DNA of 64,000 nt from Streptomyces diastatochromogenes (GCF_002242805.1 NZ_MCGQ01000041.1:1-64000); one strand, 5' to 3'; shown: positions 1 through 8,083, counted from the stretch's first letter. Numbers and translations: made by a program. The notes: a model not told the origin generated them from the sequence alone.

Positions 1-180
1 GGCGCGAGCCAGCCGGAGGCAGACGCGAGCCGGCGGGGCGAGGCGCGAGCCAGCCGGAGGCAGACGCAAGCCGACCGGAGGGGGACGGAAGCGCGGGCCA
101 GTCGAAAGCGGGCGCGAGCCGGCGGGGCGGAGGCGTGGGGCGGCCAGAGGCGGATGTGAGCGCCAGTCGACCGGTGCGGA
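1..180. repeat. degenerate GC-rich direct repeats, no gene seen
   Basis: The first 180 bases contain no convincing gene. Positions 1-26 are repeated exactly at 42-67, an offset of 41 bp. A related block beginning GGCGCGAGCC recurs at 111-135 and shares the GCGAGCCGGCGGGGCG core seen at 25-40. The region looks like a decayed minisatellite downstream of the convergent zinc-ribbon gene, and it probably continues outside the window. Confidence 0.6.
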
Positions 181-876
181 TCAGGACGGGGTTCGGGCCG
201 CTGCCAGCAGGCGGGTCACGTCGTCGGTGCAGATGGTGAGTGCCGCGCCGATCGTGGCCAGTGCGTCGCGTTCCGCGGGTGTGTAGGGGCCGTCGGCCAG
301 GGCGATGCGGGCGGCCTGCAGGAGCAGGGACTCGCGGCCGGTCGGGGCGAGGTGGGGGGCGAGGGGGTCGAGGGCCTCGTGCAGCTCTATGGCGAGGCTC
401 GCGCCGCACGGGCCGCCGAGGACCCGGCCGGTGTCGGCGGCGAGGGCCTCGACCAGGGCGGCCAGCTGGTCCTCGGTGCAGTCCTCGAAGCCGGCGGCGC
501 GGACCGCGCCGGCGGCCGTCTCCAGGGCCGTACGGGCACCGGTGCCGCCGGCGGCCAGGACGGCGAGGGCGACGGTGTGCACGGCGTCGCGGAGCATCGC
601 GGAGAAGCGGCGGGTGGTGGGGTGGTCGAGAACGTCGGTGCCGAAGTGGTGGCGGCAGGCCGCACACTCCACGACCGGTCCGGTCGCCCCGCGCGGCAGC
701 ACGGGCACCCCGAGGAGGGTGAAGCGGCGGCGCCCGGTGAGCCGCTGGTAGTTGCGGTCGCCTCCGCAGCCGGGGCAGTAGAACTCGCCGTCCCCCACGG
801 GTGTCCACGCGGTGCGGGTGCCCAGAATGCGCACGGCCTTGGTGGCACGGTCGTCTCGTCCCCGTACTGGCAGCAC
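181..876 (-). CDS. zinc-ribbon TerB-like (tellurite-resistance fold) protein
   Basis: The protein has 231 residues. An N-terminal zinc ribbon is formed by a CPGC pair (YCPGCGGDR) and a second CAAC pair (VVECAACRHHFGTD). It is followed by an all-helical domain resembling TerB, the acidic helical fold often found in tellurite-resistance and membrane-stress proteins. The GTG start at 876 is chosen because GGAGG lies six bases upstream. An upstream extension of the frame runs into low-complexity Arg-rich sequence and is unlikely to be translated. There is no signal peptide, so the protein is probably cytoplasmic. It sits downstream of leuA on the same strand but behind a strong terminator, so it should have its own promoter in 877-1000. 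The family call rests on overall character, and the function is unknown. Confidence 0.75.
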   Translation of the reverse strand: MLPVRGRDDRATKAVRILGTRTAWTPVGDGEFYCPGCGGDRNYQRLTGRRRFTLLGVPVLPRGATGPVVECAACRHHFGTDVLDHPTTRRFSAMLRDAVHTVALAVLAAGGTGARTALETAAGAVRAAGFEDCTEDQLAALVEALAADTGRVLGGPCGASLAIELHEALDPLAPHLAPTGRESLLLQAARIALADGPYTPAERDALATIGAALTICTDDVTRLLAAARTPS

Positions 877-1003
877 GTCGCACCTCCGTAACGACGCGGC
901 AACATCGCCGCGCTGGCGTGATGTTAGCCACATCCAGGAGGCTGAGTCAGTACCTCGTACGAGACCTGTCCGTGACCTGAGGGGTGCGATGGCCGATAAG
1001 CGA

Positions 1004-1041
1004 CGGGGCCCCGGCCGCCGTATACAGCGGTCGGGGCCCCG
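1004..1041 (-). terminator. leuA terminator hairpin
   Basis: A long GC-rich inverted repeat has left arm 1004-1018, loop 1019-1026 and right arm 1027-1041. Only one of its 15 pairs is imperfect. It begins about 33 bases after the leuA stop and has no clear U-tract, as is usual for Streptomyces terminators. Confidence 0.7.
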
Positions 1042-1073
1042 AAAAGCGCCGGTCAGCGCGGGTTGAACCCGGG

Positions 1074-2795
1074 TCAGCGGGCCGCGCGGTTCACCGCGGA
1101 GACGACGGCCTTCAGCGAGGCACGCGTCGTGTTCGCGTCGATGCCGATACCCCACAGAACCTTGTCGTCGATCGCGCATTCGATGTACGAGGCGGCCTGC
1201 GCGGAGGCGCCCTCGCTCATCGTGTGCTCCTGGTAGTCCAGCAGGCGTACGTCGATGCCGATGGACTGCAGGGCGTCGAAGAAGGCCGAGATCGGTCCGT
1301 TGCCGGAGCCGGTCAGGACGGTGTCCTCACCGTCGACCGTGGCCTCGACGGTGAGGGTGTCCACGCCGTCGGTGTCCGTCGTCGACTGGCCGGTGCGGAC
1401 CTGGATGCGGCCCCACGGGTTCTCCGGGTTCGGCAGGTACTCGTCCTGGAAGACCGACCAGATGTCGGAGCCGGTGACCTCGCCGCCCTCGGCGTCCGTC
1501 TTCGCCTGGATGATCTTCGAGAACTCGATCTGCATCCGGCGCGGCAGGTCCAGCTTGTGGTCGTTCTTCAGGACGTACGCGATACCGCCCTTGCCGGACT
1601 GCGAGTTGACGCGGATGACCGCCTCGTAGGAGCGGCCGACGTCCTTCGGGTCGATGGGCAGGTACGGCACCGCCCACTCGATGTCGTCGACCGTGACACC
1701 GCGAGCCGCCGCGTCGGCCTCCATGGCGTCGAAGCCCTTCTTGATGGCGTCCTGGTGGGAGCCGGAGAAGGACGTGTAGACCAGGTCGCCCACGTACGGG
1801 TGGCGCGGGTGGACCTCCATCTGGTTGCAGTACTCCCACGTACGACGGATCTCGTCGATGTCGGAGAAGTCGATCTGCGGGTCGACGCCCTGGGAGAACA
1901 GGTTCATGCCCAGGGTGACCAGGTCGACGTTGCCGGTGCGCTCGCCCTGCCCGAACAGACAGCCCTCGACGCGGTCGGCGCCGGCCATCAGCGCCAGCTC
2001 GGCGGCGGCGACGGCCGTACCGCGGTCGTTGTGCGGGTGGACGGAGATGCAGACGTGCTCGCGGCGGGAGATGTTGCGGCTCATCCACTCGAAGCGGTCC
2101 GCGTGCGTCGACGGGGTCGAACGCTCCACCGTGGCGGGCAGGTTGAGGATGATCTCGCGGCCCGGACCCGGCTGGTAGACGTCCATGACCGCCTCGCAGA
2201 CCTCCAGCGCGAAGTCCAGCTCGGTGTCGGTGAAGATCTCCGGGCTGTACTGGTAGCCGAACTCGGTCTCCGGGCCCAGCAGCTTCTCGGCGTACTCCAT
2301 CACCAGACGGGTGCCGTCGACGGCGATCTGCTTGATCTGGTCCTTGGAGCCGCGGAAGACGACCCGGCGGAAGACCGGCGCGGTCGCGTTGTACAGGTGG
2401 ACGGTGGCCCGGCGGGCGCCCTTCAGGGACTCCACGGTCCGCTCGATCAGGTCCTCACGGGCCTGGGTCAGCACGGAGATGGTGACGTCCTCGGGGATCG
2501 CGCCCTCTTCCTCGATGATCGAGCGCACGAAGTCGAAGTCGGTCTGGCCGGAGGCCGGGAAGCCGACCTCGATCTCCTTGTAGCCCATCTTGACCAGCTG
2601 GTCGAACATCCGGCGCTTGCGCTCGGGCGACATGGGGTCGATCAGGGCCTGGTTGCCATCGCGCAGGTCGGTGGAGAGCCAGCGGGGGGCGACGGTGACG
2701 CGCTGCTCCGGCCAGGTGCGGTCCGGGATGTCGACCTGCTCGTAGCGGCCGTACTTGTGGATCGGCATGGAACTGGGCTGCTGGCGGTTGGCCAT
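1074..2795 (-). CDS. leuA: 2-isopropylmalate synthase
   Basis: LeuA condenses acetyl-CoA with 2-ketoisovalerate to give 2-isopropylmalate, the committed step of leucine synthesis. The protein has 573 residues, the size of the actinobacterial long form. It shows the HMGL-like TIM barrel with RDGNQALIDPM near residue 55, the metal-binding VHPHNDRG motif and the FGQGERTGNVD signature. A C-terminal regulatory (LeuA dimer) domain follows, which in this family binds leucine for feedback inhibition. The ATG at 2795 is chosen because AAGGAG lies ten bases upstream; the 18-residue upstream extension is not conserved in character. The gene stands alone, with no leuB, leuC or leuD nearby. Upstream lie a Leu-rich leader peptide and a pseudoknot-capable leader, so expression probably follows leucine supply. 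Confidence 0.97.
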   Translation of the reverse strand: MANRQQPSSMPIHKYGRYEQVDIPDRTWPEQRVTVAPRWLSTDLRDGNQALIDPMSPERKRRMFDQLVKMGYKEIEVGFPASGQTDFDFVRSIIEEEGAIPEDVTISVLTQAREDLIERTVESLKGARRATVHLYNATAPVFRRVVFRGSKDQIKQIAVDGTRLVMEYAEKLLGPETEFGYQYSPEIFTDTELDFALEVCEAVMDVYQPGPGREIILNLPATVERSTPSTHADRFEWMSRNISRREHVCISVHPHNDRGTAVAAAELALMAGADRVEGCLFGQGERTGNVDLVTLGMNLFSQGVDPQIDFSDIDEIRRTWEYCNQMEVHPRHPYVGDLVYTSFSGSHQDAIKKGFDAMEADAAARGVTVDDIEWAVPYLPIDPKDVGRSYEAVIRVNSQSGKGGIAYVLKNDHKLDLPRRMQIEFSKIIQAKTDAEGGEVTGSDIWSVFQDEYLPNPENPWGRIQVRTGQSTTDTDGVDTLTVEATVDGEDTVLTGSGNGPISAFFDALQSIGIDVRLLDYQEHTMSEGASAQAASYIECAIDDKVLWGIGIDANTTRASLKAVVSAVNRAAR

Positions 2796-2829
2796 GATGC
2801 GGGGGCTCCTTGGAGGTGTCCGGAAGGAC

Positions 2830-2895
2830 GGCCGACGACGCAACGCCAAGCTCCGCGGGGAGGGAGTCGGCCTCGACTACAGGCCCTCGCCGCGG
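2830..2895 (-). promoter_or_regulatory. leuA leader pseudoknot (LEU-element type)
   Basis: Read on the minus strand, CCGCGGCGAGGG (2895-2884) can pair with CCCTCCCCGCGG (2864-2853) with a single C-C mismatch. GGCCGAC (2872-2866) can pair perfectly with GTCGGCC (2836-2830). The four segments are interleaved (A, B, A', B'), which is the order of an H-type pseudoknot. The first arm overlaps the end of the leader peptide frame, so a translating or stalled ribosome would control it. The leuA ribosome-binding site is about 20 bases further on. A conserved pseudoknot called the LEU element has been predicted before upstream of leuA in Actinobacteria, and this appears to be one. Confidence 0.75.
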
Positions 2896-2936
2896 CAGCT
2901 AAGAAGGAGCAGCCCGAAACGCATGATGCTCCGCAT
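2877..2936 (-). CDS. leuA leader peptide (Leu-rich, 15 or 19 aa)
   Basis: A short frame encodes MRSIMRFGLLLLSCRGEGL, or the shorter MRFGLLLLSCRGEGL from the ATG at 2924. It has four consecutive Leu codons, CTG CTC CTT CTT. A possible -10 box TAGCAT lies at 2940-2935. If it is used, transcription would start near 2928, only a few bases before the second ATG, so the 15-residue version would be translated from a nearly leaderless message. No good -35 box is visible. The stop is at 2877-2879, about 80 bases before leuA. The Leu run next to mutually exclusive RNA pairings is the mark of ribosome-mediated attenuation. Confidence 0.75.
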   Translation of the reverse strand: MRSIMRFGLLLLSCRGEGL

Positions 2937-3116
2937 GCTAGCCGAGCCGCGCCTCGCCGCGAGGGTTCGTATCAGTATGCGGGACCGCGGGTGCAAATCG
3001 GGCAAAAAGTGCGCCATACCACTTCGACTACGGGGAGTGAGCCCGATGTCACCGTATTTCACCAATCATGGTTGCGAGTAGTGACACCTGGATCACACAG
3101 TGCAAGGGTGCCGGGC

Positions 3117-4187
3117 ATGACGACCAACGGGGGCTTCCAGCCCGTCTTCTGCACGATCGTCCCGCCGCACGTCCTCGACAAGCTCGCGCGCAACGAGGAC
3201 CCCGCGCTTTCCCGGCCGGCCCGCCGGTCCCTGGAGCACGACGCCTACCAGCGCACCCACCGCCGCCTGACCACGGTGATCGGCGCGCCCGCCGTCGCCG
3301 CGCCCGCCGGGGCCGTGGCCGACCAGCCGCACCGCACCATCTACGACGCCGGCCACCAGCAGGACCTGCCCGGCACGAAGGTCCGCGAGGAGGGCGCCGA
3401 GCCCGGTGCGGACGCCACGGTCAACCGCGCCTACACGGGCCTCGGCGCCACCTTCGAGCTGTACCTGAAGGCGTACGGCCGCAACTCCATCGACGGCGAG
3501 GGCCTGCCGCTGGACGCGACCGTGCACTTCGGCGAGGGCTACGACAACGCCTTCTGGAACGGCGAGCAGATGGTGTTCGGCGACGGCGACAACGAGATCT
3601 TCCTGGACTTCACCATCCCGGTGGACGTCATCGGCCACGAGCTGACCCACGGCGTCACCCAGCACACCGCGAACCTGGCCTACTTCGGCCAGTCCGGCGC
3701 GCTCAACGAGTCGGTCTCCGACGTCTTCGGCTCGCTGATCAAGCAGTACGCGCTCGGCCAGAGCGCCGCCGAGGCCGACTGGCTGATCGGCGCGGGCCTG
3801 CTCGCCCCGCGCGTCACCGGCACCGCCCTGCGCTCCATGAAGGCGCCGGGCACGGCGTACGACGACGACGTCCTCGGCAAGGACCCGCAGCCTGCGACCA
3901 TGGAGGACTACGTCCGCACCGGCCGCGACAACGGCGGCGTGCACATCAACTCGGGCATCCCGAACCACGCCTTCTACCTGGTCGCCACGGCCATCGGCGG
4001 CAACGCCTGGGAGCGGGCCGGACAGATCTGGTACGACGTCCTGACCGGCGGCGAGCTGAAGCAGGACGCCGAGTTCACCGACTTCGCCACGCTGACCGTC
4101 CAGGCCGCCCGCGAGCGCTACGGCTCCGGCGACGAGCTGCAGGCCGTGCAGAAGGCGTGGGAGCAGGTGGGGGTGCGGACGCTGTAG
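3117..4187 (+). CDS. protealysin-type M4 neutral metalloprotease
   Basis: The protein has 356 residues. It starts with the short protealysin-type propeptide (CTIVPPHVLDKLA at about residue 12) rather than a secretion signal. The thermolysin catalytic core follows: HELTH places zinc ligands and the catalytic Glu at about His174, Glu175 and His178, the third ligand is Glu198 in NESVSD, and HINSGIPNHAFY near residue 276 holds the substrate-binding His. The ATG at 3117 is preceded by AAGGGTG. Absence of a signal peptide suggests an intracellular or non-classically released enzyme, as known for protealysin. The next gene, 21 bases downstream, encodes an emfourin-like inhibitor, so the pair probably controls its own activity. 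It is divergent from leuA. Confidence 0.92.
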   Translation: MTTNGGFQPVFCTIVPPHVLDKLARNEDPALSRPARRSLEHDAYQRTHRRLTTVIGAPAVAAPAGAVADQPHRTIYDAGHQQDLPGTKVREEGAEPGADATVNRAYTGLGATFELYLKAYGRNSIDGEGLPLDATVHFGEGYDNAFWNGEQMVFGDGDNEIFLDFTIPVDVIGHELTHGVTQHTANLAYFGQSGALNESVSDVFGSLIKQYALGQSAAEADWLIGAGLLAPRVTGTALRSMKAPGTAYDDDVLGKDPQPATMEDYVRTGRDNGGVHINSGIPNHAFYLVATAIGGNAWERAGQIWYDVLTGGELKQDAEFTDFATLTVQAARERYGSGDELQAVQKAWEQVGVRTL

Positions 4188-4208
4188 TTCCTGTACTAGA
4201 AGTGACCC

Positions 4209-4475
4209 ATGCGTATCCAAGTGCGGCGCACGGGCGGCTTCGCGGGCATCGAGCGCCGGGCCGAGGTGGACACCTCGGGCCGGCCCGACGCCCATGAGTG
4301 GCACACCCTGGCCGAACGCGCCCTCGCGTCCGGCCAGAGCACGCGCCCGGCCGGGGTCCCGGACGGCTTCAGCTACGAGATCACCGTGGACGGCCGGACG
4401 GTGTACGCGGCCGACCCCCGACTGACCGGGGAACAGCGGGAGTTGATCTCGCGGGTGCTGAAGGAGGGTGCGTAA
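4209..4475 (+). CDS. emfourin-like protealysin inhibitor
   Basis: This 88-residue protein follows the M4 protease after 21 bases and is almost certainly co-transcribed with it. It has the small beta-rich pattern of emfourin (MRIQVRRTGGFAGIERRAEVD, then FSYEITVDG and a C-terminal helix QRELISRVL). Emfourin was described as a slow tight-binding inhibitor encoded next to protealysin genes. There is no signal peptide, so both partners appear to be in the same compartment. AGAAGTG serves as a weak ribosome-binding site. The assignment relies on the gene pairing plus recognisable sequence, and I could not align it. Confidence 0.85.
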   Translation: MRIQVRRTGGFAGIERRAEVDTSGRPDAHEWHTLAERALASGQSTRPAGVPDGFSYEITVDGRTVYAADPRLTGEQRELISRVLKEGA

Positions 4476-4496
4476 CCACGGTTTCACGCCGGGGCG

Positions 4497-4526
4497 TTGA
4501 CTTCCCTTACCGGGGGTAAGGATGAT
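4497..4526 (+). promoter_or_regulatory. promoter with dyad in the spacer (MerR-type geometry), leaderless
   Basis: A perfect -35 core TTGACT (4497-4502) is followed after an 18-bp spacer by GATGAT (4521-4526), a 4 of 6 match to a -10 box. A perfect inverted repeat CCTTACC-GGG-GGTAAGG (4505-4521) fills the spacer. That placement is typical of operators bound by MerR-family activators. The predicted start of transcription coincides with the ATG at 4534, so the glucosidase message is probably leaderless. Confidence 0.55.
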
Positions 4527-4533
4527 CCCGGCC

Positions 4534-5847
4534 ATGGCGACTGACGCACGCAATCCGATCCCCCGCTTCCCGGCCGGCTTCCTGTGGGGTGTCTCGACCT
4601 CCGCCCACCAGATCGAGGGTGCGGCCGACGAGCGCGAGGCGTCCGTGTGGGACGTGTTCACGGCCGAGCCGGGGCGGGTGAAGGACGGCACGACGGCGGC
4701 GGTGGCCTGCGACCACTACCACCGCTACCGGGAGGACGTGGCCCTCCTCGCCGGCCTCGGCGTGGATGCGTACCGCTTCTCGATCTCCTGGCCCCGCGTG
4801 AACTCCCCCGGCGGCCTGGACTTCTACGACCGTCTGGTGGACGAGCTGTGCGCGGCGGGCGTACGGCCCGTGCCCACCCTCTTCCACTGGGACCTGCCCG
4901 CCTCGCTGGACTGGCTGGAACGGGACACGGCGGACCGGTTCGCCGAGTACGTGTCCGTGGTGGCCGAACGCCTCGGCGACCGAGTCCCTAGGTGGATCAC
5001 CCTCAACGAGCCCGCCGAGCACACCCTGCTGGGCCACGCCCTCGGCGCCCACGCGCCCGGCAGGCAGCTCCTCTTCGACGCGCTCCCGGTCGCCCACCAC
5101 CAGCTCCTCGCCCACGGTCTCGCGGTACGGGCCCTGCGCGCGGCCGGCGCGACGGACATCGGCATCGCCAACTCCCACGGCCCCACCTGGCCGGCCTCCG
5201 ACGAACCGGCCGACCTGGAGGCGGCGGGCTTCTACGACACCCTGCTCAACCGGCTGTTCGCCGAGCCGGTCATCCTGGGCGCCTACCCGGAGGGCATCGG
5301 CGACCTGATGCCCGGCGACGTGTCCGCCGACCTGAAGGTCGTCTCCGAGCCCGTCGACTGGTACGGGGTCAACTACTACGCGCCGACCAGGGTGGGCGCG
5401 CCGCAGGGCACCGAGATCGAGTTCGGCGGCCTGACCATGCCGGCCGAACTGCCCTTTTCCGTCCGGGAGATCGAGGGCCGCCCGGTGACCGACTTCGGCT
5501 GGCCCGTCGTCCCGGAGGGGCTGACGGAGCTGCTCACGGGCTTCCGCGACCGCTACGGCGACCGGCTCCCGCCGATCGTCATCACCGAGAACGGCTGCTC
5601 CTACGAGGGCGTCGACGATCAGGACCGGATCGCCTACCTGGACGGCCATGTCCGCGCCCTGCACACGGCGCTGGAGTCCGGAGTGGACGTACGCGGCTAC
5701 TTCGTCTGGTCCCTGATGGACAACTTCGAGTGGGCGGAGGGGTACGCGCGCCGCTTCGGCCTGGTCCACGTGGACTTCGAAGCCCAGCAGCGCACGCCGA
5801 AGGCGTCGTACCACTGGTTCCGGGACGTGCTGCGGGCGCAGAGATGA
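4534..5847 (+). CDS. GH1 family beta-glucosidase
   Basis: This family 1 glycoside hydrolase of about 437 residues forms a single (beta/alpha)8 barrel. It opens with the family signature FPAGFLWGVSTSAHQIEGA. The acid/base Glu is in TLNEP (about residue 159) and the nucleophile Glu is in ITENG (about residue 352). There is no signal peptide, so it should hydrolyse imported beta-glucosides in the cytoplasm. An alternative ATG at 4522 adds four residues, but 4534 is preferred because the promoter predicts transcription starting exactly there. Its stop overlaps the start of the next MFS gene (ATGA), so transport and hydrolysis are translationally coupled. The exact sugar is not readable from sequence. 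Confidence 0.92.
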   Translation: MATDARNPIPRFPAGFLWGVSTSAHQIEGAADEREASVWDVFTAEPGRVKDGTTAAVACDHYHRYREDVALLAGLGVDAYRFSISWPRVNSPGGLDFYDRLVDELCAAGVRPVPTLFHWDLPASLDWLERDTADRFAEYVSVVAERLGDRVPRWITLNEPAEHTLLGHALGAHAPGRQLLFDALPVAHHQLLAHGLAVRALRAAGATDIGIANSHGPTWPASDEPADLEAAGFYDTLLNRLFAEPVILGAYPEGIGDLMPGDVSADLKVVSEPVDWYGVNYYAPTRVGAPQGTEIEFGGLTMPAELPFSVREIEGRPVTDFGWPVVPEGLTELLTGFRDRYGDRLPPIVITENGCSYEGVDDQDRIAYLDGHVRALHTALESGVDVRGYFVWSLMDNFEWAEGYARRFGLVHVDFEAQQRTPKASYHWFRDVLRAQR

Positions 5848-7097
5848 CCACCGCCCGCGCCTCGGCCGCCCTCGCCGAGCCCGTGGAGCGGGTCGGCCGC
5901 GGCTGGACGGCGGCACTCTCGCTGGCCAACGGGGCGATCTGGGTGGGCTGGTTCGGCCCGCTGCAGATCCTGCTCGCCTCCCAGGCGAAGGACTTCGCAC
6001 CCGGCTCCGGGATGTCGAAGGAGACGATGCTGGCGTGGGTGACGGGGGCGGGCGCGGTGGTCTCGCTGCTCGCGAACCCCTTCTTCGGCGCCCTGTCCGA
6101 CCGCACGACCGCCCGCCGGGGCCGCCGTACCCCGTGGATCGTGGCGGGCACGGCGGGCGGTGCGCTGTCGTTGCTGCTGCTCGCGGGCGCGGGCGGGCTC
6201 TGGACGATGACGCTGGGCTGGTGCCTGGTGCAGCTCACGCTGAACGCGGCCTTCGCGGCGGTGACCGCGGCCGTGCCGGACCGGGTGCCACGGCTCCAAC
6301 GGGGCTCGGTGGGCGGCTGGTTGGGGGCGGCGCAGATCCTGGGCGTGGTGGGCGGGACGGGCCTGGCGACAGCGGCCGGCGGGATCGGCGCCGGGTACAC
6401 GGCCTGCGCGGTGTTCACGCTGGTGGGCGTCCTGCCGTACATACTGCGCTACGAGGATCTGCGCCTGGCACCGGAGGAGCGGCCGCCCTGGTCCTGGCGC
6501 GGCTTCCTGGCCTCCTTCTGGCTCAGCCCGCGCCGCCACCCCGACCTGGGCTGGGCCTGGCTGACCCGCTTCCTGATGAACCTCAGCAACTCGCTGGTGC
6601 TGCTGTATCTCCTCTACTACCTGCGCGACCGGCTGCACTACTCCGACCCCGACCAGGGCGTGCTCATCCTCACGGCGGTCAACAGCCTGACGCTGATGGC
6701 GACGGTCGTGTGGGGCGGGGTGTGGTCGGACCGGGTGGGCCGGCGCAAACCGTTCGTCGTCTGGTCGGGCGTGCTGATGGCGGTGGCCACGGCGGCCCTG
6801 GCCGGCTGGCAGACCTGGCCGGGCGCGATCGTCGCGTCGGCGGTCCTGGGGATCGGCTTCGGCGTGTTCACCTCGGTCGACTTCGCCCTGATGACCGACG
6901 TCCTGCCGAAGGCGCTGAACCGCGGCAAGGACCTGGGCGTGATCAACGTGGCCAACGCCCTGCCCCAGGTGGCGGCCCCCGCCCTGGCCGCACCGGTCGT
7001 GACGTACCTCGGCGGCTACCGGGTGCTGTACCTCGTGTCGGCGGTGATCGGGCTGGCGGGGGCGGTGCTGGTGGGGCGGATACGGGGGGTGGAGTAG
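5844..7097 (+). CDS. MFS sugar transporter
   Basis: This 417-residue major facilitator has about twelve hydrophobic segments. It carries the RTTARRGRRTPWI loop after helix 2-3 and the WSDRVGRRKPFV loop in the second half, the duplicated charged loop of MFS proteins. The arrangement resembles the glycoside-pentoside-hexuronide / sucrose-type carriers (GALSDRTTARRGRRTPWI). The start codon overlaps the GH1 stop, so the two are made together, most simply as a disaccharide or beta-glucoside importer with its hydrolase. Direction of transport is an inference. The stop is immediately followed by the convergent SDR gene with no intergenic space. Confidence 0.88.
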   Translation: MTTARASAALAEPVERVGRGWTAALSLANGAIWVGWFGPLQILLASQAKDFAPGSGMSKETMLAWVTGAGAVVSLLANPFFGALSDRTTARRGRRTPWIVAGTAGGALSLLLLAGAGGLWTMTLGWCLVQLTLNAAFAAVTAAVPDRVPRLQRGSVGGWLGAAQILGVVGGTGLATAAGGIGAGYTACAVFTLVGVLPYILRYEDLRLAPEERPPWSWRGFLASFWLSPRRHPDLGWAWLTRFLMNLSNSLVLLYLLYYLRDRLHYSDPDQGVLILTAVNSLTLMATVVWGGVWSDRVGRRKPFVVWSGVLMAVATAALAGWQTWPGAIVASAVLGIGFGVFTSVDFALMTDVLPKALNRGKDLGVINVANALPQVAAPALAAPVVTYLGGYRVLYLVSAVIGLAGAVLVGRIRGVE

Positions 7098-7949
7098 CTA
7101 CAGGGCCCCGGCGTCGCGGGCGCTCCACAGGGTCGGGTACTGGGGCCGGTAGCCCAGTTCGCGGCGGATCCGGTCGGTGGAGACGAGGCAGTACCAGGGG
7201 TCGGGGTCGACGCCGTCGCCCGGGAGGTCGGCACCGAGGAGTTGGCGGAGTTCCAGGGTGGTGACGGGGGCGTCGTCGGCGATGTTGTAGGCGCGGCCGT
7301 CGGCGCCGGGGGCGTACAGCAGACGCAGCAGGCCCTGGGCGACGTCGGCGGTGTGCACGAGGTGGAAGAAGCGCTTGGCGGCGGGCCAGCCCTCGGTCCA
7401 GCGGACGGCGGCGGCCAGGTGCGGGTCGCCCTCGCCGTAGACGTAGCCGAGCCGGCCGATGCGCAGGTCGAGCCCGTCCAGCGCCGCCAGTCCGCGCTCG
7501 GCCTCGGCCTTGGCCTGCGGGTACGCGGTCCACATCGGCCCGCCGGGCACGCAGGGGTCGTCCTCGACGTGCGGGCGACCGCGCCCGGTGCCGTACACGA
7601 GAACGGTGCTGACCTGCACGAACCGCCGTGCCCCTGAGGCGAGGGCGGCGCGCCCCAGCTCCAGGGCGGCGTCCCGGTTGACGGCCGTGGCCTCCTCGTC
7701 CGGTACGCCCCGGAAGGCGGCCGCGATGTTCACGACGGCGTCGGCTCCGGCGAGGGCCTTGCCGAGGGCGTCGGTGTCGCGGAGGTCGCCGAGGACGGGT
7801 TCGGCGCCGAGGTCCGCGAGCCGGTCGGCGCGGGAGGGGTCCCGCACCAGGACCCGGATCTGCTCCCCCGGTCGCCGCTGTGCCAGCAGCCGGGGCAGGA
7901 AGCCGGTTCCGACCTGGCCGGTGACGCCGGTGACGAGTGTGGTCGACAT
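7098..7949 (-). CDS. NAD(P)-dependent epimerase/dehydratase (extended SDR)
   Basis: A 283-residue Rossmann protein has the nucleotide-binding TGVTGQVG near the N terminus, an acidic/Arg patch (LVRDPSRAD) compatible with NADP choice, and the catalytic-type YPQAKAE (Tyr-x-x-x-Lys variant, with Ser in VSTVLVYG). The ATG at 7949 is preceded by GAGAGGGA. It is divergently transcribed from an MmyB-type regulator. Such regulators very often control the adjacent oxidoreductase, so the pair is likely a small regulated unit, although the substrate cannot be read from the sequence. Confidence 0.85.
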   Translation of the reverse strand: MSTTLVTGVTGQVGTGFLPRLLAQRRPGEQIRVLVRDPSRADRLADLGAEPVLGDLRDTDALGKALAGADAVVNIAAAFRGVPDEEATAVNRDAALELGRAALASGARRFVQVSTVLVYGTGRGRPHVEDDPCVPGGPMWTAYPQAKAEAERGLAALDGLDLRIGRLGYVYGEGDPHLAAAVRWTEGWPAAKRFFHLVHTADVAQGLLRLLYAPGADGRAYNIADDAPVTTLELRQLLGADLPGDGVDPDPWYCLVSTDRIRRELGYRPQYPTLWSARDAGAL

Positions 7950-8025
7950 GATGTGTCCCTCTCGGTGGTCTTCTCGGTGGTCGTCTCCACCCTCGGCGTC
8001 GGCCGACCGGACCGGGAGAGACCTT

Positions 8026-8041
8026 CCGATCAGGGGATCGG
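8026..8041. promoter_or_regulatory. inverted repeat in the SDR / MmyB-regulator intergenic region
   Basis: CCGATC-AGGG-GATCGG is a perfect 6-bp inverted repeat with a 4-bp spacer. It lies midway in the 134-bp divergent intergenic space, 43 bases upstream of the regulator start. It is a natural candidate operator for the regulator. Confidence 0.4.
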
Positions 8042-8083
8042 CAGTCCCTGGATAAGCGGGGCCCGCTCCCCCACGCTGGAGGG

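Noticed and set aside
1..180. Possible CRISPR array
   Set aside because: Repeat units are degenerate and adjacent without unique spacers of constant length, and no cas gene is present.
984..3116. Open frame upstream of and continuous with the M4 protease, antisense to leuA
   Set aside because: leuA on the opposite strand is certain, and the protease has its own ATG, ribosome-binding site and complete propeptide at 3117.
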